Part shown: piece by piece, positions 1-7,124 of the stretch
How positions within the stretch are numbered: position 1 is the stretch's first letter
Layout: each line of letters starts with the position of its first letter
Source: an uncultured Loktanella sp.
Lineage (GTDB): Bacteria; Pseudomonadota; Alphaproteobacteria; Rhodobacterales; Rhodobacteraceae
Assembly: GCA_913061335.1 (NCBI GenBank)
Contig: CAJXTP010000122.1
Coordinates: forward strand, 1-8,674
DNA length: 8,674 nucleotides
Direction: 5' to 3'
Notes under the pieces: model-generated
Seen by the model: only the letters and a program-made list of their open reading frames with translations
What the model was told of the DNA's origin: nothing
The model's database searches: none
Translations under genes and position numbers: made by a program

Positions 1-1194
1 CCGTATCTGTTGGATAGCGTCGATATTGGCCGCCAAATCGTTTACCGCAAAGACCCAAACTGGTGGGGCGCTGAGCATCCGGCCAGCATTGGCCGCAACA
101 ATTTTGAAACCATCCGCGTCGAATATTTTGCGGACAGTTCCGCTGCGTTTGAAGGGTTCAAATCGGGGGCGTATACGTTCCGCGTTGAAAACAGTTCCAA
201 GCAATGGGCGACGGGCTATGAATTTCCGGCAGTTGAAAAAGACTGGGTGAAGGTTGCTGAGCTTCCTAACGGGTCCATCGGATCGGCCCAAGCATTTGTG
301 TTCAACCTTGACCGCCCACAGTGGCAAGACCCGCGTGTCCGCGAAGCGGTGCGCCTAATGTTCAACTTTGAATGGTCCAACGAGTCACTGTTTTTCGGGC
401 TGTATGCGCGCGTAAATTCATTCTGGCAGAATTCAGACTTAGAGGCCAAGGGCACCCCATCCGCAGATGAATTGACCATTTTGAAGCCATTGGTCGATGA
501 GGGCTTGTTACCCGCGTCGATATTGACCAACGACGTCGTTATGGCTCCGCCATCTGCAACATCTCAGCGGTCGTTGGATCGTGGCAATCTACGCCGTGCG
601 TCTGCGTTGTTAGACGCGGCAGGGTGGGTTGCGGGCGATGACGGTATGCGCCGGAAGGACGGGCAGACGTTAGATGCTTCGTTCCTGCAAGCGTCTCCGG
701 CGTTTGATCGCATCGTTAACCCGATGGTCGAGAACCTAAAGCGGCTTGGTGTAAACGCAGCGCTTAATCGTGTTGATTATGCGCAATATGTCGAACGCAG
801 CCGGTCAGGTGACTTTGATTTGATGAACCACACCATGACCCAAGGGTTTGAGCCGGGGCAACAGCTGCGCCAATGGTTTGGTTCCGAGGCGGCTGATGAC
901 AGTTCGCGTAATTTGATGCGCTTGCGCTCGCCTGCTGTTGACCGTGTGATCGACGCCGTTGTCGCTGCCGAAGGGTTGGATAACATTCAAACGGCGTCCA
1001 AAGCGCTTGATCGCGTGTTGCGCGCCGAAGGGTTCTGGATTCCGCAGTGGTATAAGGACGTGCACACCGTCGCCTATTACGACCAGTATCAACACCCCGA
1101 AACACTGCCTCCATTTGCGCTAGGGACCCTAGATTTTTGGTGGTATGATGCTGATGCGGCTGCGGCGTTGAAAGACGCCGGCGCGTTCCAATAG
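1..1194 (+). CDS. yejA: YejA-like periplasmic solute-binding protein (SBP family 5), 5' truncated
   Basis: This is the C-terminal part (397 residues visible) of an extracellular solute-binding protein of family 5, the ligand-capturing subunit of a Yej-type peptide importer. Family members are usually about 600 residues, so roughly the first third, including the signal peptide, lies outside the window. The frame is open from base 1 and begins Pro-Tyr, which fits the family's GTGPY segment followed by 'DPNWWG'. The TTG at 10 is therefore an internal codon, not a start. Other family-like segments are 'FNLDRPQWQDPRVREAV' (around visible residues 101-117) and the C-terminal 'WIPQWYKD' and 'DFWWYD'. 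It lies 24 bases upstream of yejB on the same strand, and binding protein followed by permeases is the usual operon order. The family is known to bind oligopeptides, or muropeptides in the alphaproteobacterial YepA version. The exact ligand cannot be read from this sequence. Confidence 0.93.
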   Translation, partial: PYLLDSVDIGRQIVYRKDPNWWGAEHPASIGRNNFETIRVEYFADSSAAFEGFKSGAYTFRVENSSKQWATGYEFPAVEKDWVKVAELPNGSIGSAQAFVFNLDRPQWQDPRVREAVRLMFNFEWSNESLFFGLYARVNSFWQNSDLEAKGTPSADELTILKPLVDEGLLPASILTNDVVMAPPSATSQRSLDRGNLRRASALLDAAGWVAGDDGMRRKDGQTLDASFLQASPAFDRIVNPMVENLKRLGVNAALNRVDYAQYVERSRSGDFDLMNHTMTQGFEPGQQLRQWFGSEAADDSSRNLMRLRSPAVDRVIDAVVAAEGLDNIQTASKALDRVLRAEGFWIPQWYKDVHTVAYYDQYQHPETLPPFALGTLDFWWYDADAAAALKDAGAFQ

Positions 1195-1203
1195 ACCGTT
1201 AGC

Positions 1204-1208
1204 AAGGA
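1204..1208 (+). promoter_or_regulatory. Ribosome binding site of yejB
   Basis: AAGGA lies 10 bases before the ATG at 1219, inside the short yejA-yejB gap. It supports this start codon and shows that yejB can be initiated independently, unlike yejE and yejF, which overlap the gene before them. Confidence 0.6.
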
Positions 1209-1218
1209 CACCCCCAAT

Positions 1219-2292
1219 ATGGGCGCTTATATCCTGCGCAGGCTGCTGCTTGTGATCCCGACGTTGCTTGGGATCATGATCCTCAATTTTGCGCTAACAC
1301 AGTTTGTGCCTGGTGGCCCAATTGAGCAAATCATCGCCGAGATGGAAGGCGGCGGTGACGTGTTTGAAGGTATCTCTGGAGGTGGCAGCGAGATCGTCGC
1401 TGGTGCCAGTGACGACTATATCGGTGCGCGCGGCTTGCCCGCTGACTTTATCGCCGAACTGGAAAAAGAGTTTGGCTTTGATAAGCCACCGCTAGAGCGG
1501 TTCCTGACCATGATGTGGAATTACATTCGATTTGATTTTGGCGAAAGCTATTTCCGGTCGATTTCTGTGGTCGATCTGATCTTAGAAAAGATGCCTGTGT
1601 CGATCACGCTTGGCCTGTGGTCGACGCTGATTGCCTATATGATCTCGATCCCTTTGGGCATCAAAAAGGCGCTGCGCGATGGGTCCAAGTTTGACACATG
1701 GACATCGGGTGCCATCATTGTTGGCTACGCCATTCCCGGGTTCTTGTTCGCGATCCTGTTGATCGTGCTGTTTGCTGGTGGTTCATTCTGGCGGGTGTTC
1801 CCGCTGCGCGGCTTGACGTCTGATAACTGGTCCGAACTGTCGATGATTGGCAAAGTGTTAGATTACTTTTGGCACATTACGTTGCCGGTTCTTGCATCCA
1901 CGATATCCGCGTTTGCGACCCTTACGTTGCTTACCAAAAACAGTTTTCTTGACGAGATCAAAAAGCAATATGTCATGACTGCCAAGGCCAAGGGACTGAC
2001 CGAAAATCGCGTGCTTTACGGCCATGTGTTCCGCAATGCGATGCTGATCGTGATCTCTGGGTTTCCGGCACTGTTCATCGGCGTATTCTTTGGCGGGTCG
2101 CTGATTATTGAAACCTTGTTCAGCCTTGATGGGCTTGGCCGGCTTGGGTTCGAGGCCGCCGTGGCCCGCGACTATCCAGTCGTGTTCGGTACTCTGTTTG
2201 CGTTTTCCCTCATGGGGTTGGTGATCGGGATTATCACCGATCTAACTTACGTCTTTATCGACCCCCGTATTGATTTTGAGAGGCGCGGCTGA
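1219..2292 (+). CDS. yejB: Yej-type ABC transporter permease YejB
   Basis: This is a 357-residue inner-membrane permease of the dipeptide/oligopeptide importer class (BPD_transp_1), close in length to E. coli YejB. The N-terminus 'YILRRLLLVIPTLLGI' is the typical first membrane segment of DppB/YejB proteins. A hydrophilic Gly/Asp/Glu-rich stretch follows (about residues 40-95, periplasmic by family topology). Further membrane segments lie near 130-147, 164-187, 218-238, 275-297 and 323-346. The cytoplasmic EAA-type coupling loop is at about 250-274 ('YVMTAKAKGL...VFRNA') and should contact an ATPase domain of YejF. The C-terminus 'YVFIDPRIDF' is typical of the family. The ATG at 1219 has an AAGGA site at a suitable distance. 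Its TGA shares one base with the yejE ATG (TGATG), indicating translational coupling. Confidence 0.96.
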   Translation: MGAYILRRLLLVIPTLLGIMILNFALTQFVPGGPIEQIIAEMEGGGDVFEGISGGGSEIVAGASDDYIGARGLPADFIAELEKEFGFDKPPLERFLTMMWNYIRFDFGESYFRSISVVDLILEKMPVSITLGLWSTLIAYMISIPLGIKKALRDGSKFDTWTSGAIIVGYAIPGFLFAILLIVLFAGGSFWRVFPLRGLTSDNWSELSMIGKVLDYFWHITLPVLASTISAFATLTLLTKNSFLDEIKKQYVMTAKAKGLTENRVLYGHVFRNAMLIVISGFPALFIGVFFGGSLIIETLFSLDGLGRLGFEAAVARDYPVVFGTLFAFSLMGLVIGIITDLTYVFIDPRIDFERRG

Positions 2293-3404
2293 TGTTTAAA
2301 TTGTCCCCACTTAACCGTCGCCGCATGAGCAACTTTAAACGCAATCGCCGCGCGGTTTGGTCATGCTGGATATTTGCGGTGCTTTTTGGCCTGTCGCTAT
2401 TTGCGGAGTTCATCGCCAACGACAAACCGATCCTTGTGTCGTATCGCGGCGAATTACGAATGCCCGTGATGTCGTTTTATTCCGAACAAGACTTTGGCGG
2501 GGATTTCCTGACAGAGGCCGGATATTCTGACCCCGAGGTTAAATGCCTGATCGTCACGGGCGGGTTGGTCGACTGTTTCGACACCCCCGAAAGCTTGATC
2601 GAGGCCGTAGACAACGATGTCGTGTTGCAAATCGAAGGTTTCAGCGCAGGTTGGATACTTTGGCCCGTCATCCCGTATTCCTATAACACGATTGTTGATG
2701 TTGCAGGCGTGGCACCCGCGCCGCCGTCAGCCACCAACTGGTTGGGAACGGATGATACCAAGCGCGACGTCGTTGCTCGCGTGATTTACGGGTTCCGACT
2801 GTCGATTGTGTTTGCATTGATCGTCACCACTGGCGCGTCGGTAATCGGGATCATTGCAGGTGCTGTGCAAGGGTATTTTGGCGGCTGGATTGATCTGGCG
2901 TTCCAGCGTTTCATCGAAATTTGGTCAGGTATGCCGTCGCTATATGTCATCATCATCGTATCCGCGATATTGGGTCGAAGTTTCTGGTTGTTGGTATTCC
3001 TGACGATCCTATTTGGTTGGCCTGCGCTTGTCGGCGTAGTCCGGGCTGAATTCTTTCGCGCCCGCAATCTGGAATATGTACGCGCAGCTAAGGCGCTGGG
3101 CGTGTCTGACCGCGTGATCATGTTCCGCCATATGTTGCCCAACGCGATGGTTGCAACCGTCACGATGCTGCCGTTCCTGATCACAGGTGCAATTGGTGGG
3201 TTGGCGTCGCTTGATTTCTTGGGCTTTGGTTTGCCGTCGTCGGCCCCATCCTTGGGCGAGTTAACATTGCAAGCCAAACAGAACCTACAGGCCCCTTGGC
3301 TTGGCTTCACCGCCTTCTTTACCTTTGCGATCATGCTGTCGCTGTTGGTGTTTATATTCGAGGGCGTGCGTGATGCCTTTGATCCACGAAAGACATTCTC
3401 ATGA
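2292..3404 (+). CDS. yejE: Yej-type ABC transporter permease YejE
   Basis: This is the second permease subunit, 370 residues, of the OppC/DppC class. The N-terminal segment 'LSPLNRRRMSNFKRNRR' followed by 'FGLSLFAEFIANDKP' strongly resembles E. coli YejE and separates it from generic DppC proteins. After the first membrane segment (about 22-41) comes a long periplasmic insert (about 42-150) typical of YejE. It contains two cysteines (85 and 95) that could pair, which is inference. The BPD_transp core starts near residue 165, with membrane segments near 168-190, 215-250, 286-306 and 338-356. The EAA coupling loop lies at about 262-284 ('YVRAAKALGVSDRVI'). It overlaps yejB by one base and yejF by four (ATGA). 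No clear Shine-Dalgarno site is needed or seen, which fits coupled translation. YejB and YejE together form the transmembrane channel. Confidence 0.96.
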   Translation: MFKLSPLNRRRMSNFKRNRRAVWSCWIFAVLFGLSLFAEFIANDKPILVSYRGELRMPVMSFYSEQDFGGDFLTEAGYSDPEVKCLIVTGGLVDCFDTPESLIEAVDNDVVLQIEGFSAGWILWPVIPYSYNTIVDVAGVAPAPPSATNWLGTDDTKRDVVARVIYGFRLSIVFALIVTTGASVIGIIAGAVQGYFGGWIDLAFQRFIEIWSGMPSLYVIIIVSAILGRSFWLLVFLTILFGWPALVGVVRAEFFRARNLEYVRAAKALGVSDRVIMFRHMLPNAMVATVTMLPFLITGAIGGLASLDFLGFGLPSSAPSLGELTLQAKQNLQAPWLGFTAFFTFAIMLSLLVFIFEGVRDAFDPRKTFS

Positions 3405-4996
3405 CCGCACTTTTGAAAGTCAAAGACCTGACCGTCGGCTTTCGCCAAGACGGCGCAATCAGCCACGCGGTGCGCGGTGTGTCGTTTGAAGTTCACAAAG
3501 GTGAAACGGTCGCCTTGGTCGGTGAATCCGGCTCTGGCAAATCTGTGACCGCGTTGTCGACAGTGCAATTGCTTGATGACAACGCTCGGGTTGGCGGGTC
3601 GATAACCTACGCGGGCCGCGAAATGGTTGGTGCGTCTGAACCTGAACTGCGCGCCGTGCGCGGCAATGATGTCAGCTTTATTTTTCAAGAACCGATGACG
3701 TCGCTGAACCCGCTGCACACGATTGAACGGCAACTGACCGAAAGCATTGAACTGCATCAGGGCCTGCGCGGGGCAAGGGTGAAGACCAAGATTATTGAAC
3801 TGCTGAAACAAGTTGGTATTCGTGACGGGGAAAGCCGTCTTGGCGCGTATCCTCATCAACTGTCTGGTGGGCAGCGTCAGCGTGTGATGATCGCGATGGC
3901 ATTGGCAAATGGGCCAGAGCTGTTAATCGCGGATGAGCCGACGACGGCGTTGGACGTCACTATTCAGGCCCAGATATTGGACCTGCTTGCCGATTTGAAA
4001 CGCGATGTCGGCATGTCGATGCTGTTCATCACCCATGACTTGACGATTGTGCGCAAAATTGCCGACCGCGTTTGCGTGATGAAAGATGGCGAAATTGTCG
4101 AGGCTGGCCCGACGGCCGAGATTTTCGGCAACCCGCAGCATCCCTATACCCAAATGTTGCTGTCTGCTGAATCTGCGGGCGTGCCTGCGCCTGTGCCTGA
4201 CGGTGCCAAGGTGACGATCGAGACTGACCAGTTGAAAATTTGGTTTCCAATCCACGCAGGTCTACTGAAACGTACTGTCGGCTATGTGAAGGCGGTCAAT
4301 AACGCGACCCTGACTGTGCGGGCAGGCGAGACAGTTGGCATCGTTGGCGAATCTGGTTCGGGGAAGACAACGCTGGCCTTGGCTATCATGCGCCTGATCG
4401 GGTCCGAGGGGCGGATCACGTTCCAAGGCACCGATATTCATGCATTGTCACCCAAGCAGATGCGTCCTTTGCGCGGCGATGTTCAGATTGTGTTCCAAGA
4501 CCCGTATGGGTCGCTGTCACCACGTATGACCGTCGCTGAAATTATTGCCGAAGGATTGGCCATACATGGTCTTGCGCCGGGTAAGAATCGTCGCGATATG
4601 GTGGCCGAAATTATGGGCGAGGTTGGCCTTGATCCTGCGTTGATGGATCGCTATCCGCACGAATTTTCAGGTGGTCAGCGTCAGCGCATCGCAATTGCGC
4701 GCGCCATGATCCTGCGGCCCAAGTTATTGGTGTTGGATGAACCGACATCGGCGCTGGATATGACTGTGCAGGTCCAAATCGTGGAATTGTTGCGTGATCT
4801 CCAGGTCAAGTTCGGGCTCGCGTATCTGTTCATTAGCCACGACCTAAAAGTCGTGCGCGCGCTGTCACACAAGGTGATGGTGATGAAGCAAGGGGATGTC
4901 GTTGAAGCCGGAGATGCCGCCGATATATTTGATGCACCCCAGACTGAATACACCAAAGAGCTGATGGCTGCGGCGTTTGAAGGCCGCAGTATTTAG
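3401..4996 (+). CDS. yejF: Yej-type ABC transporter ATPase YejF (fused double NBD)
   Basis: This 531-residue protein carries two complete ABC ATPase domains on one chain, as is usual for YejF. NBD1 has Walker A GESGSGKS (41-48), Q-loop Gln96, signature LSGGQ (154-158), Walker B LLIADE (174-179) and switch His212. NBD2 has Walker A GESGSGKT (316-323), Gln366, signature FSGGQ (422-426), Walker B LLVLDE (442-447) and His480. Both sites keep all catalytic residues, so both should hydrolyse ATP. An oligopeptide-transporter C-terminal extension after NBD1 includes 'NPQHPYT' (244-250). The ATG at 3401 overlaps the yejE stop. The gene ends the operon, and its TAG overlaps the TAA of the opposing carboxypeptidase gene. 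Confidence 0.97.
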   Translation: MTALLKVKDLTVGFRQDGAISHAVRGVSFEVHKGETVALVGESGSGKSVTALSTVQLLDDNARVGGSITYAGREMVGASEPELRAVRGNDVSFIFQEPMTSLNPLHTIERQLTESIELHQGLRGARVKTKIIELLKQVGIRDGESRLGAYPHQLSGGQRQRVMIAMALANGPELLIADEPTTALDVTIQAQILDLLADLKRDVGMSMLFITHDLTIVRKIADRVCVMKDGEIVEAGPTAEIFGNPQHPYTQMLLSAESAGVPAPVPDGAKVTIETDQLKIWFPIHAGLLKRTVGYVKAVNNATLTVRAGETVGIVGESGSGKTTLALAIMRLIGSEGRITFQGTDIHALSPKQMRPLRGDVQIVFQDPYGSLSPRMTVAEIIAEGLAIHGLAPGKNRRDMVAEIMGEVGLDPALMDRYPHEFSGGQRQRIAIARAMILRPKLLVLDEPTSALDMTVQVQIVELLRDLQVKFGLAYLFISHDLKVVRALSHKVMVMKQGDVVEAGDAADIFDAPQTEYTKELMAAAFEGRSI

Positions 4997-6432
4997 CCTT
5001 CGTTCCCGATCATGAAACAAGGTGTGCCGCGCGCGATAAGGCGGCGACAGGCGAGATCCGCTGTTTCACGGCTTAGGCCCATGAAATTCGCATCAAACCC
5101 ACCAGAGCGGCCCACGACGCGGCGCACAGACCCATCCAGCGTACTCATTTCGTTAAGCGCGACCTTTAGCAGTACGCGTTCGGCTTGGTATCTTGATCCG
5201 TAGCGGCCAATGTTGACGCCCCAGTGGCGGCCCCCGGATGTGGATATGCGGGTCACGATTTCAGGACCAGCGGCTGGGGCGATATCCGCAGATGCAGGGA
5301 CAAGATTGGTTGGTTCTACCTGTGGCGCGGCGTTGGCGTCTGCTGTGGCAAGCGCAAGAGCGACGGCATCTTGGGCCTCGGCAGCACCTGCGCTAAGCGC
5401 CTCGGCCAAGACGGAATTAATGTCGGAAGTATTCACGGCCAGTGAAACGTCAGGGACAGTGCGCATTTTGGGGCGCAAACTGCGGCTGACAGATCCAGAT
5501 ACGCGCACGGTTTTGCCTGCACCACCGTTTGTCGCTGCTTGGCCGTTGCCCTGTACGGTTTCGGGAAATGCTACCGCAACCATATCAGGCCGCCGTAACG
5601 TGGCGCGTGATGGCGCGCGATTGAACCCAAGGTCCATCAATTCAGTCACTTTAACATTGCGCGAGGCAGTCGATGCACCGCCAAAGACGGTTGCGATGAT
5701 GCGTTCTTGTCCGCGTTGCGCGGACGCCACAAGGTTGAACCCAGCAGCCCGTGTATAGCCAGTTTTGACCCCGTCGCCGCCTTCATAGCTATTAAGCCAG
5801 CGGCGGTTTGTGTGACGGACAGTTGCGATGCCCGCGTCAGCGGTTCGGCGCGAAAACAGGTTATAGTATTGTGGATAGTCATAAATCACGTGGCGACCAA
5901 GAATAGACATATCGCGGGCTGTCGACATATGCCCGTTTTGAGTCAGGCCGTGCGCGTTGCGGAATGTCGTGTTGCGCATGCCCATTGCGGCTGCTGTGCG
6001 GTTCATACGGGTCGCAAATGCGGTTTCGGACCCGGAGATCGCTTCGCCAATGGCGGTGGCCGCATCATTGGCGGATTTGACTGCAGCCGCACGGAGCAGA
6101 TACCGGAGTTTGATTGTCTGACCGCGGCGCAGGCCCAATTTTGATGGCGGCTCCGCGGCGGCGTTGGCTGTGATCGTCACTTCGGTATCAAGCGTTATCT
6201 CACCACGCTGGATCGCCTGAAATGCGATATACAGGGTCATCATTTTGGTCAGCGACGCTGGATGCAGCCGCGTGTCCGCATTGCGTGAATGGAGCACTTC
6301 ACCCGTGCGCGCATCCATCACCATGGCGGCGTAAGGTGCCGCATGACTTTTGGATCCCGCAAAGGATACCCCAATTAAACAGATGCACAGAAATGCCCAA
6401 CGCAGGGCCAATTGTCCCGGACGACTTTTCAC
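4993..6432 (-). CDS. D-alanyl-D-alanine carboxypeptidase (peptidase S11) with C-terminal SPOR domain
   Basis: This 479-residue penicillin-binding protein of the DacA/DacC/DacF class removes the terminal D-Ala from peptidoglycan stem peptides in the periplasm. A signal peptide covers about residues 1-31 (hydrophobic core 10-25, likely cleavage after Ser-His-Ala). All three S11 active-site motifs are present: SLTK at 60-63 (nucleophile Ser60, Lys63), SAN at 120-122 and KTG at 223-225. The catalytic domain ends near 275. An Ala-rich, low-complexity linker (about 290-395) leads to a SPOR-like domain (about 402-476, starting 'HWGVNIGRYGSRYQAE'), a fold known to bind denuded septal glycans. This replaces the C-terminal amphipathic anchor of E. 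coli PBP5. The start is GTG at 6432-6430, supported by an AAGAGG site upstream. It converges on yejF and is divergent from clpS. The exact Dac paralogue name is uncertain. Confidence 0.95.
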   Translation of the reverse strand: MKSRPGQLALRWAFLCICLIGVSFAGSKSHAAPYAAMVMDARTGEVLHSRNADTRLHPASLTKMMTLYIAFQAIQRGEITLDTEVTITANAAAEPPSKLGLRRGQTIKLRYLLRAAAVKSANDAATAIGEAISGSETAFATRMNRTAAAMGMRNTTFRNAHGLTQNGHMSTARDMSILGRHVIYDYPQYYNLFSRRTADAGIATVRHTNRRWLNSYEGGDGVKTGYTRAAGFNLVASAQRGQERIIATVFGGASTASRNVKVTELMDLGFNRAPSRATLRRPDMVAVAFPETVQGNGQAATNGGAGKTVRVSGSVSRSLRPKMRTVPDVSLAVNTSDINSVLAEALSAGAAEAQDAVALALATADANAAPQVEPTNLVPASADIAPAAGPEIVTRISTSGGRHWGVNIGRYGSRYQAERVLLKVALNEMSTLDGSVRRVVGRSGGFDANFMGLSRETADLACRRLIARGTPCFMIGNEG

Positions 6433-6439
6433 GTCGCTT

Positions 6440-6445
6440 GCCTCT
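6440..6445 (-). promoter_or_regulatory. Ribosome binding site that decides the GTG start of the carboxypeptidase
   Basis: Read on the - strand, AAGAGG lies about seven bases before GTG (6432-6430). The resulting N-terminus is a standard charged stretch followed by a hydrophobic core, as in a Sec signal peptide. No ATG upstream in this frame gives a better start. Confidence 0.5.
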
Positions 6446-6485
6446 TATCTTTACTGCCTCTGGCCCCAGATTAATTCCGAGTGCC

Positions 6486-6514
6486 TTTTATCGTTGTTTC
6501 CGAATCTAGCACAA
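6486..6514 (-). promoter_or_regulatory. Weak candidate promoter for the carboxypeptidase gene
   Basis: On the - strand, TTGTGC (6514-6509) is followed after 17 bases by ATAAAA (6491-6486), leaving a leader of about 50 bases before the GTG start. The spacing is right, but both boxes match the sigma-70 consensus poorly. It is offered only because the gene needs a promoter in this region. Confidence 0.2.
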
Positions 6515-6642
6515 AGCGGATTTTCAGAAAATACCCTAATTTCAAAGACTTTCGGTGTGGCATTCGTGTTGTTGCGGGTAAATCTAGTGGTCAGATGACT
6601 GCGCTGCCCCTAGATCAGCCAATGTGTCAGGAATGTGGCGGA

Positions 6643-6650
6643 ATGGTTAA
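6643..6650 (-). promoter_or_regulatory. Possible CtrA half-site (TTAACCAT)
   Basis: The - strand reads TTAACCAT, which matches the short form of the CtrA response-regulator motif known from Caulobacter. CtrA is conserved in Rhodobacterales. The second TTAA expected seven bases further on is absent, so this is at best a half-site. One 8-mer can easily occur by chance in a 323-base AT-richer gap. Confidence 0.15.
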
Positions 6651-6699
6651 CGCGCAAGTGTCCAAATTGTTTCACCCGAACGGCGTGTGATCGGGGGGG

Positions 6700-6729
6700 T
6701 TCCATGTCGGTCACGCTGCCCTATATATT
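6700..6729 (+). promoter_or_regulatory. Weak candidate promoter for clpS
   Basis: TTCCAT (6700-6705) and TATATT (6724-6729) are separated by 18 bases and lie just upstream of clpS. The -10-like box is fair and the -35-like box is poor. It would leave a leader of only about 20 bases before the ATG at 6756, enough for the ribosome site. Confidence 0.25.
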
Positions 6730-6743
6730 CCATCTAATCCAAA

Positions 6744-6747
6744 AAGG
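6744..6747 (+). promoter_or_regulatory. Ribosome binding site that decides the clpS start
   Basis: AAGG lies eight bases before the ATG at 6756. The in-frame GTG/TTG/GTG codons at 6747, 6750 and 6753 overlap or crowd this site. The ATGs at 6774 and 6777 have no comparable site upstream. This favours 6756. Confidence 0.5.
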
Positions 6748-6755
6748 TGTTGGTG

Positions 6756-7097
6756 ATGCTTGCTGACTTTTACATGATGGCGGACAATAAGGATGACGAC
6801 GACGGTGACGTCGGCGTCGTGCTTGAAACTAAGCCAAAGACAAAGCGGCCGCCGCTTTATAAGGTTCTGATCCTGAACGATGATTTCACGCCGATGGAAT
6901 TTGTTGTGATGGTTTTAGAGCGGTTCTTTGGAATGACCAGCGCCCAATCTTATGAGCTTATGTTGATCGTACACAAAAAAGGCGTTGCCGTGGTCGGTGT
7001 TTATAGTCATGAAATCGCCGAGACCAAAGTCGCCCAAGTCATGGATTACGCACAACGCCACCAGCATCCGCTGCAATGCACGATGGAAAAAGAATAG
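6756..7097 (+). CDS. clpS: ATP-dependent Clp protease adaptor ClpS
   Basis: This 113-residue protein is the cytoplasmic adaptor that binds proteins with N-terminal destabilising residues (N-degrons) and hands them to ClpA of the ClpAP protease. A flexible acidic N-terminal tail (Asp-rich, 'DNKDDDDGD') precedes the folded core. The core shows the family hallmarks: 'YKVLILNDDFTPMEFVV', with the Asn-Asp-Asp and Thr-Pro-Met region of the binding pocket, 'LIVHKKGVAVVG' with the pocket His, 'AETKV', and the C-terminal 'HPLQCTMEKE' typical of alphaproteobacterial ClpS. I chose the ATG at 6756 because of AAGG eight bases upstream. The upstream GTG at 6747 is possible but overlaps the ribosome site, and ATG 6774 or 6777 would give a shorter tail. 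It heads a rightward run with the methyltransferase 27 bases downstream. Alphaproteobacteria often carry two ClpS paralogues, and which one this is cannot be told here. Confidence 0.95.
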   Translation: MLADFYMMADNKDDDDGDVGVVLETKPKTKRPPLYKVLILNDDFTPMEFVVMVLERFFGMTSAQSYELMLIVHKKGVAVVGVYSHEIAETKVAQVMDYAQRHQHPLQCTMEKE

Positions 7098-7124
7098 CGC
7101 GCGCCGCTGTTCGGAAAATTACAT

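Larger units (their letters stand above)
6433..6755. other. Divergent intergenic region between carboxypeptidase and clpS
   Basis: This 323-base gap separates two divergent genes and so must carry promoters for both. Its left half is more AT-rich than the flanking genes. I see weak promoter-like boxes on each strand, a single TTAACCAT 8-mer on the - strand, and a run of seven G at 6693-6699. I see no convincing hairpin-plus-T-run terminator, tRNA, inverted repeat or conserved riboswitch-like fold. A 31-codon open frame at 6595-6690 has two Cys in a CxxC arrangement but no good ribosome site, and I do not call it a gene. Confidence 0.6.

Noticed and set aside
10..12. TTG at position 10 as a start codon for the first gene
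   Set aside because: The frame is open to base 1 and its first residues match the internal family-5 binding-protein segment. A protein starting here would lack the signal peptide and about a third of its length.
2786..3859. A 357-codon open frame on the - strand opposite yejE and yejF
   Set aside because: It lies wholly antisense to two clearly recognisable genes. Its translation is rich in Arg, Asn and Pro without any recognisable domain. It is a codon-bias shadow despite its length.
5210..5758. A 182-codon open frame on the + strand within the carboxypeptidase gene
   Set aside because: It is antisense to the S11 gene and its Ala/Ser/Thr-rich sequence mirrors the Ala-rich linker of the real protein. 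No ribosome site or domain is seen.
6595..6690. A 31-codon open frame with CxxC upstream of clpS
   Set aside because: It is short, lacks a convincing Shine-Dalgarno site and has no recognisable family. A single CxxC in a chance frame is not evidence for a small zinc protein.
6433..6755. A terminator, small RNA or riboswitch in the main intergenic gap
   Set aside because: I found no stem with a following T-run and no recognisable structured motif. The genes on both sides point away from the gap, so no terminator is expected.
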